Source of the DNA: Micavibrio_A sp040381535
Lineage (GTDB): Bacteria > Pseudomonadota > Alphaproteobacteria > Micavibrionales > Micavibrionaceae
DNA: 17,822 nucleotides
Assembly: GCA_040381535.1 (NCBI GenBank)
Contig: JBEIHF010000028.1
Span: 1-17,822 of the forward strand
Direction: 5' to 3'
Shown here: in pieces, positions 13,632 to 17,822 of the stretch
Layout: each line of letters begins with the position of its first letter
Numbering within the stretch: position 1 is the first letter of the stretch
The notes under the pieces: model-generated
Told to the model about the DNA's origin: nothing
What the model saw: the letters and a program-made list of their open reading frames with translations, nothing else
The model's database searches: none
Position numbers and translations under genes: made by a program

Positions 13632-14948
13632 ATGCGCTTTCTTTTCGCCGCTCTTATTCTCGTCCTTTCCTTTGCCGCGCCAGCATCCGCGCAGATGGTC
13701 GATACACTCGCCAAAAACGCCTACATCGTGGACTTCGAAACGGGTCAGATTCTGCTCGAAAAAGACGGTGATGAAAGAATGCCGACATCCTCCATGTCGA
13801 AAACTATGACCATGTATCTGGTGTTCGAGGGATTGAAGAGCGGCAAACTGACGCTCGATCAGGAACTGCCCGTTTCGGAAAAAGCATGGAGCACCCAAGG
13901 CTCCAAAATGTTCGTACCGATCAACGCCATGGTAAAGGTCGAAGATCTGATCCGAGGCGTGATCGTCCAATCTGGCAATGACGCTACTGTTGTTCTCGCC
14001 GAAGGCATGGCAGGGAACGAGGGCGAATTCGCTGCGGCCTTGAACGCCAAGGCTAAGGAACTCGGCATGATGAATTCCAATTTCGTGAACGCATCGGGCT
14101 GGCCCGACCCCGACCATTATTCCACCTGCCACGACCTTACGATTCTGGCGAAGGCTTTAATTCAAAACTTTCCCGAACAATATAAATATTATGCCGAAAA
14201 AGACTTCACCTATAACAATATCAAACAAGGTAACAGAAACCCGCTGCTCTACGTAAATATAGGTGCGGACGGCATCAAGACAGGCCATGCAGAAGAGGCA
14301 GGTTATGGCTTGATGGGCTCCGCCGTGCGTGACGGACGCCGCGTTATCATGGTTTTGAACGGTATGGCTTCGATGGAAGAACGCGCCGCTGAATCCACCC
14401 GTCTAATGGAATGGGCGCTTGCCACGTTCGCCAACAAAAACATTCTACATGCGGGCATGAAGGTTGCCGAAGCACCCGTCGTGATGGGTATGGAACGCTC
14501 CGTTCCCCTCATCGTGGAACAAGATTTGAAAGTCACGGTCCCAAAAATGAACACAGCAGGCGGCGCCACCGCAAATGCAGTCTTTAAAGGCCCGATCGAA
14601 GCACCGATCACGAAAGGCCAGCAAGTCGGCGTCGTGCGCGTCACCGTCCCGAACATGGATCCGATGGAACTTCCCATCGTCGCGGCGAAAGATATTCCGC
14701 GCAAAGGTTTCTTCCCCGCATTGCTGGAAAAAACCGAACGTCTGGTTTTCGGTGATCGCGTTTCGCCATCTTCCGTTTCAACGCCCGTGACGCCCGTTGC
14801 TGAACCAGCGCCGGTTGTAGTGCCAGCACCTGTAGATACGCCGGCTCCCGTTCCAGCCCCTGTATCTGCACCAGCGCCGCAAACAACCACTGACACTTTG
14901 CCGGGACCCGCACCTGTTGCAAACCCCACTACGGCTCCTACGGAATAA
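13632..14948 (+). CDS. dacA: D-alanyl-D-alanine carboxypeptidase (PBP5/DacA family)
   Basis: This 438-residue protein has a signal peptide (MRFLFAALILVLSFAAPASA, cleaved before Q21). The three penicillin-binding motifs are SxxK at 54-57 (SMSK, nucleophile S54), SGN at 114-116 and KTG at 216-218. A PBP5_C-type beta domain follows (about 280-360). The enzyme trims the terminal D-Ala from peptidoglycan stem peptides. The usual C-terminal amphipathic anchor is not evident. Instead, about 65 residues of Pro/Ala/Val-rich sequence (repeated PAPV units) end the protein. ATG 13632 puts the signal peptide at the N-terminus. The TTG at 13614 would add six residues. tmk starts one base after the stop. 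Confidence 0.93.
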   Translation: MRFLFAALILVLSFAAPASAQMVDTLAKNAYIVDFETGQILLEKDGDERMPTSSMSKTMTMYLVFEGLKSGKLTLDQELPVSEKAWSTQGSKMFVPINAMVKVEDLIRGVIVQSGNDATVVLAEGMAGNEGEFAAALNAKAKELGMMNSNFVNASGWPDPDHYSTCHDLTILAKALIQNFPEQYKYYAEKDFTYNNIKQGNRNPLLYVNIGADGIKTGHAEEAGYGLMGSAVRDGRRVIMVLNGMASMEERAAESTRLMEWALATFANKNILHAGMKVAEAPVVMGMERSVPLIVEQDLKVTVPKMNTAGGATANAVFKGPIEAPITKGQQVGVVRVTVPNMDPMELPIVAAKDIPRKGFFPALLEKTERLVFGDRVSPSSVSTPVTPVAEPAPVVVPAPVDTPAPVPAPVSAPAPQTTTDTLPGPAPVANPTTAPTE

Positions 14949-14949
14949 A

Positions 14950-15573
14950 ATGGAACGCGGCCTTTTCATTACCTTTGAAGGCGGAGAAGGGGCGGGAAAA
15001 ACCACCCAAATCAAAAGGCTCGCCGCATCCATTCCGGATGCGATTGTTACACGCGAACCCGGCGGCACGCCCGAAGCCGAGGCCATCCGCAACACTTTCG
15101 TGCAAAACAAAGGTCAGGATTGGCCACCTGAAGCAGCCGTGCTCTTGATGTTCGCAGCCCGCGTCGTACACACCGAAAATCTGATCCGCCCCGCGTTGCT
15201 GTCGGGCAAAACCGTTATCTCCGATCGCTACACGGATTCAACCCGCGCCTACCAAGGTTATGCGGGAAATCTTTCTCTCGAGAAAATTGAATCGGTGAAA
15301 GAACTTTCGATCGGTGATTTCGAACCTGATTTAACATTTATCTTCGACATTGATCCCGCCATAGGCCTTGCGCGTGCAGGCAAACGCGAAGGGCAGACGA
15401 ACACGTTCGAAGAAAAAGACATCGCGTTTCATGAAAAACTGCGCCAAGGCTATCTGGCCATTGCCGCGAAATATCCCGAACGCTGTGTGGTTATTGATGC
15501 CGCTCAAGATGTGGATGCGGTGGCCAAGGAAATTTCCGCCGTCGTGAATTTGCGTCTAAAGAACGCAGCATAA
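14950..15573 (+). CDS. tmk: Thymidylate kinase
   Basis: This 207-residue protein phosphorylates dTMP to dTDP. The P-loop is GGEGAGKT (11-18). The REPGGTPEAE motif, the DRYTDSTRAYQG motif and a FIFDIDPAIGLARAGKR lid region are all present at the family's normal length. The start ATG follows the dacA stop with a one-base gap, so translation is probably coupled. tmk next to holB is a standard alphaproteobacterial arrangement, although here a 350-bp gap separates them. Confidence 0.96.
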   Translation: MERGLFITFEGGEGAGKTTQIKRLAASIPDAIVTREPGGTPEAEAIRNTFVQNKGQDWPPEAAVLLMFAARVVHTENLIRPALLSGKTVISDRYTDSTRAYQGYAGNLSLEKIESVKELSIGDFEPDLTFIFDIDPAIGLARAGKREGQTNTFEEKDIAFHEKLRQGYLAIAAKYPERCVVIDAAQDVDAVAKEISAVVNLRLKNAA

Positions 15574-15701
15574 TTACGGGGTAGTTACCACAGGCATGTC
15601 TTTAGGCATTGGGAACTAAAGCTTTTTCCCATAGGATTATCTACCGCATATTCAAGAAGTTTCATGCTTTCATCCGTGTTGTTAAGGGTATACTTGCACT
15701 A

Positions 15702-15821
15702 ATGGATGGCATGGCCGATTTCTCTGCGATGCCAAAGATAAATGCCCGTCACGAGAAGGGTGATGTGCTCAAAAGTATCGCGGAAAAGAAAGAAAATACG
15801 GGTTGGATCGTGACTAATTAG
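15702..15821 (+). CDS. Doubtful small ORF between tmk and holB
   Basis: A 39-residue ORF begins at ATG 15702, with AAGGG 12 nt upstream. The frame is open back to a TTG at 15609, which would give 70 residues. The sequence is hydrophilic and rich in Lys/Glu near the end (HEKGDVLKSIAEKK), with no recognisable motif. The surrounding 350 bp is more AT-rich than the flanking genes. The rest of this gap holds only the promoter at 15852. It may be a small protein, a remnant or chance. Confidence 0.25.
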   Translation: MDGMADFSAMPKINARHEKGDVLKSIAEKKENTGWIVTN

Positions 15822-15851
15822 TACTCTCTCTATTAGCAAGAATAGTCATTA

Positions 15852-15880
15852 TTGACATATTACATGTTGTAAAGTGTAAT
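15852..15880 (+). promoter_or_regulatory. Sigma-70 promoter with nested operator-like palindromes before holB
   Basis: TTGACA (15852-15857, perfect -35) and TGTAAT (15875-15880, five of six matches to the -10) are separated by exactly 17 bp, 44 nt before the holB ATG. ATATTACA (15857-15864) is a perfect inverse of TGTAATAT (15875-15882). Inside it lies TTACA-TGT-TGTAA (15860-15872). The palindromes fill the spacer, where a repressor would block RNA polymerase. A regulator is not identifiable. Confidence 0.65.
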
Positions 15881-15923
15881 ATTTTGGCTGTTTCCAAAGC
15901 CTTGATGTTGTAGCCTAAATCCC

Positions 15924-17075
15924 ATGTTCGATGATTTTATGGATGAAGACGAGTTTGTAGAGGATGGGGGCGAAGGCTCATACATCCCCGCCGAACCATC
16001 GTTGCCGCCACCCAACGCCAACACCGAAATGCTCGGTCACGCCGGTATCGAAAAACAACTCCTCGATTTGTACAACGAAGGCAAACTTCCACACGCGATG
16101 ATTTTTGCTGGGCCGATGGGCGTGGGCAAGGCGACCATGGCATTTCGTCTTGCGCGCTTCCTGCTCAAACACGGTCAGAATGGTGATCAGGGTGGTTTGT
16201 TTGGTGAAGAGCCGCCCGCACCAACATCCTTGCATGTTTCCGCCGATGACGCTGTCGCACACAGGGTCGCGAGCGGCGGACATCCCGATTTGCGTTACTT
16301 CGAACGCCCCACCATGCCAACAGGTTTAAAGAAAACCGTGTTCGATGTGGATACGGTGCGCAAAATCGCGCCTTTCCTCCGCATGAGCTCCTCGGAAGGG
16401 GGATGGCGCGTCGTGATAGCGGATGAAGCCGACCTGATGAACAAGGAAGCGCAAAACGCCATTTTAAAAATTCTGGAAGAACCGCCGCCGCAATCGCTGC
16501 TCATTCTTGTCTGTGATCGCTTGGGCGCGATGATCCCCACGATACGCTCTCGCTGCCGTACATTTTTGTTTAAGGCGCTAGATCCGCAATCCATGTCTTC
16601 GCTGCTCAAACGCGCCGCGCCGCACGCCTCCACGGGCGAAATCAAAACCCTCACGGAACTGGCAGATGGCTCTATCGGCCGCGCACTGGAACTGCATGAG
16701 GAAGAGAGCGTCAAAACCCTCAACACCATTCTGGCGTTCTTGTCCGAATGGCCCAACTGGCGCTGGTCGGGCATACACATTCTCGCGGACAATTTGTCGC
16801 GTAAAGATGCGGCGCGCGCCTATGCAGGCTTCACTCATATTATGGAATGGGTCGCGCAATCCCTTGCGCGCGCCAAAGCGGTCAATGATCAAAACCTCTC
16901 CGAAGCCTTGCAAACCCGCGAACTCGCGGCCTTGAAAGACCATCATTCCCTTGGACAATGGATTGAAATTTGTGAGAAGCTGAACGCGCATTTTACCGCC
17001 GTGGAGCGTAGCAACCTTGATGAACGTCAAGGGGTTATAGGGGCTTTTGCCATCTTCGGCGGTCAATTCATATAG
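15924..17075 (+). CDS. holB: DNA polymerase III delta' subunit
   Basis: This 383-residue clamp-loader AAA+ subunit has a P-loop GPMGVGKA at 63-70. The Walker B region VVIADEADLMNKEAQNAILKILEEPP is followed by an arginine-finger motif TIRSRCR. It starts with an acidic Pro-rich extension of about 35 residues before GHAGIEKQLL. No zinc-binding cysteine cluster is visible, as is common in alphaproteobacterial delta' proteins in my recollection. It works with DnaX and HolA to load the beta clamp. metG starts 16 nt downstream and is likely in the same operon, driven by the promoter at 15852. Confidence 0.93.
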   Translation: MFDDFMDEDEFVEDGGEGSYIPAEPSLPPPNANTEMLGHAGIEKQLLDLYNEGKLPHAMIFAGPMGVGKATMAFRLARFLLKHGQNGDQGGLFGEEPPAPTSLHVSADDAVAHRVASGGHPDLRYFERPTMPTGLKKTVFDVDTVRKIAPFLRMSSSEGGWRVVIADEADLMNKEAQNAILKILEEPPPQSLLILVCDRLGAMIPTIRSRCRTFLFKALDPQSMSSLLKRAAPHASTGEIKTLTELADGSIGRALELHEEESVKTLNTILAFLSEWPNWRWSGIHILADNLSRKDAARAYAGFTHIMEWVAQSLARAKAVNDQNLSEALQTRELAALKDHHSLGQWIEICEKLNAHFTAVERSNLDERQGVIGAFAIFGGQFI

Positions 17076-17091
17076 ATCGACGAAGGACTGC

Positions 17092-17822
17092 ATGAGTAAA
17101 AAAACTTTCTACATCACCACACCCATTTACTATGTGAACGACAAACCGCACTTGGGCCACGCTTATACGTCCATTGCCTGCGACGTAGCAGCACGTCACA
17201 AAAAACTGGATGGATACAACACATATTTCCTTTCGGGCACCGACGAACACGGTCAGAAGGTGCAACAGGCCGCCGAAGCCAAAGGCATAGACCCGCAAAC
17301 TTTTACTGACGAAGTCTCGCAAGTCTTCCGCGATCTTCTGCCTACACTTAATTGCTCGAACGATGATTTCATCCGCACCACGGAAGAACGCCATAAAAAA
17401 GCCTGTCAGGAATTGTGGAAGCGCCTCGTGCAATCGGGCGACATCTATCTCTCTAAATACGCGGGCTGGTATGCCGTGCGCGACGAAGCCTATTACGGGG
17501 AAGACGAATTGAAGGATGGCCCCAACGGCAAAAAAATAGCACCCTCTGGCGCGGAATGCGAATGGGTAGAGGAAGAAAGCTATTTCTTCAAACTCTCCGC
17601 TAGGGGCGACAAGCTTCTTGATCTTTACAAATTCCAACCCGATTTCATCATGCCCGAAACGCGCAAAAACGAAATCGTCAGCTTCGTGAAAGCTGGACTG
17701 CGTGATTTGTCCGTATCTCGCACGCGTCTAACATGGGGCGTGCCTGTGCCGGATGCTCCGGGGCACGTCATGTATGTCTGGATCGACGCGCTCACGAACT
17801 ATATTTCCGCGCTCGGTTTCCC
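17092..17822 (+). CDS. metG: Methionyl-tRNA synthetase, N-terminal part (runs off the window)
   Basis: The first 243 codons are present. TTPIYYVNDKPHLGHAYT contains the class I HIGH motif as H20-L-G-H23. FLSGTDEHGQKVQ, GWYAVRDEAYYGEDEL and WGVPVPD...YVWIDALTNYI are MetRS signatures. The connective region lacks the four-cysteine zinc knuckle of the E. coli type, placing it with the shorter MetG2-like forms. The KMSKS motif lies beyond the window. GAAGGA (17082-17087) precedes the ATG. Confidence 0.95.
   Translation, partial: MSKKTFYITTPIYYVNDKPHLGHAYTSIACDVAARHKKLDGYNTYFLSGTDEHGQKVQQAAEAKGIDPQTFTDEVSQVFRDLLPTLNCSNDDFIRTTEERHKKACQELWKRLVQSGDIYLSKYAGWYAVRDEAYYGEDELKDGPNGKKIAPSGAECEWVEEESYFFKLSARGDKLLDLYKFQPDFIMPETRKNEIVSFVKAGLRDLSVSRTRLTWGVPVPDAPGHVMYVWIDALTNYISALGF

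Noticed and set aside
13605..14132. 175-residue - strand ORF opposite the start of dacA
   Set aside because: It is antisense to the signal peptide and the SxxK and SGN motifs of a certain gene, and its product resembles nothing.
14303..14929. Long - strand ORF opposite dacA
   Set aside because: Its Gly/Ala/Thr-rich low-complexity product is the mirror of the Pro/Ala tail and conserved dacA coding sequence. dacA is clearly the real gene.
1..17822. CRISPR arrays, insertion-sequence ends, rRNA genes or riboswitches
   Set aside because: I saw no regularly spaced repeats, no transposase or terminal inverted repeats, and no recognisable structured RNA other than the tRNA.

Overview
The window looks like part of an alphaproteobacterial chromosome. 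The right half carries mltB - rlpA - dacA - tmk - holB - metG, a cell-wall and replication gene order that I recall as typical of Alphaproteobacteria. Codon use there is moderately GC-rich. A lineage such as Rhodospirillales or Micavibrionales would fit, but that is inference.

Layout. (1) 1-1773: the tail of a membrane protein (possibly a small ion channel), a beta-CASP metallo-beta-lactamase RNase, and a stand-alone histidine-kinase-type ATPase domain. All are on the + strand and closely packed or overlapping. (2) 1780-9314: a genomic island inserted at the 3' end of a tRNA-Ser(UGA) gene. The intact tRNA is on the - strand at 9252-9341, and a perfect 63-bp copy of its 3' portion lies at 1780-1842. 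(3) 9342-10198: about 850 bp with no intact gene, only probable decayed remnants on both strands. (4) 10199-17822: the conserved backbone. It holds ydcF-like and short asparaginase genes, mltB, rlpA, dacA and tmk, then a 350-bp gap with a small doubtful ORF and a well-formed promoter, then holB and the start of metG.

The island is the unusual part. It has no recognisable integrase. Its + strand genes are a DUF2946-like membrane protein, two tandem paralogues of an unrecognised family that both start with Met-Cys-(Lys/Asn)-Phe-His (the second has membrane segments), a His/Cys-rich protein of unknown function, a CooC/MinD-type ATPase, a Y4yA-family PLP enzyme of the amino-acid decarboxylase fold, and a cysteine-synthase-like enzyme fused to a rhodanese domain. 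The last three are translationally coupled (TGATG and ATGA overlaps). A four-helix membrane protein of unknown function sits at the tRNA end on the - strand.

My working hypothesis is that the island builds a sulfur- or diamine-containing small molecule, or loads a metal or cofactor into a target, and that the Cys/His-rich proteins are carriers or targets. The pieces supporting this are the CooC-like ATPase with a Cys-x-His in place of the metal-binding Cys-x-Cys, the PLP pair, the sulfurtransferase and the Cys/His-rich proteins. The chemistry itself cannot be read from the sequence. A pair of adjacent palindromes at 4318-4347, one covering the ribosome binding site, suggests that the downstream four-gene block is separately regulated.
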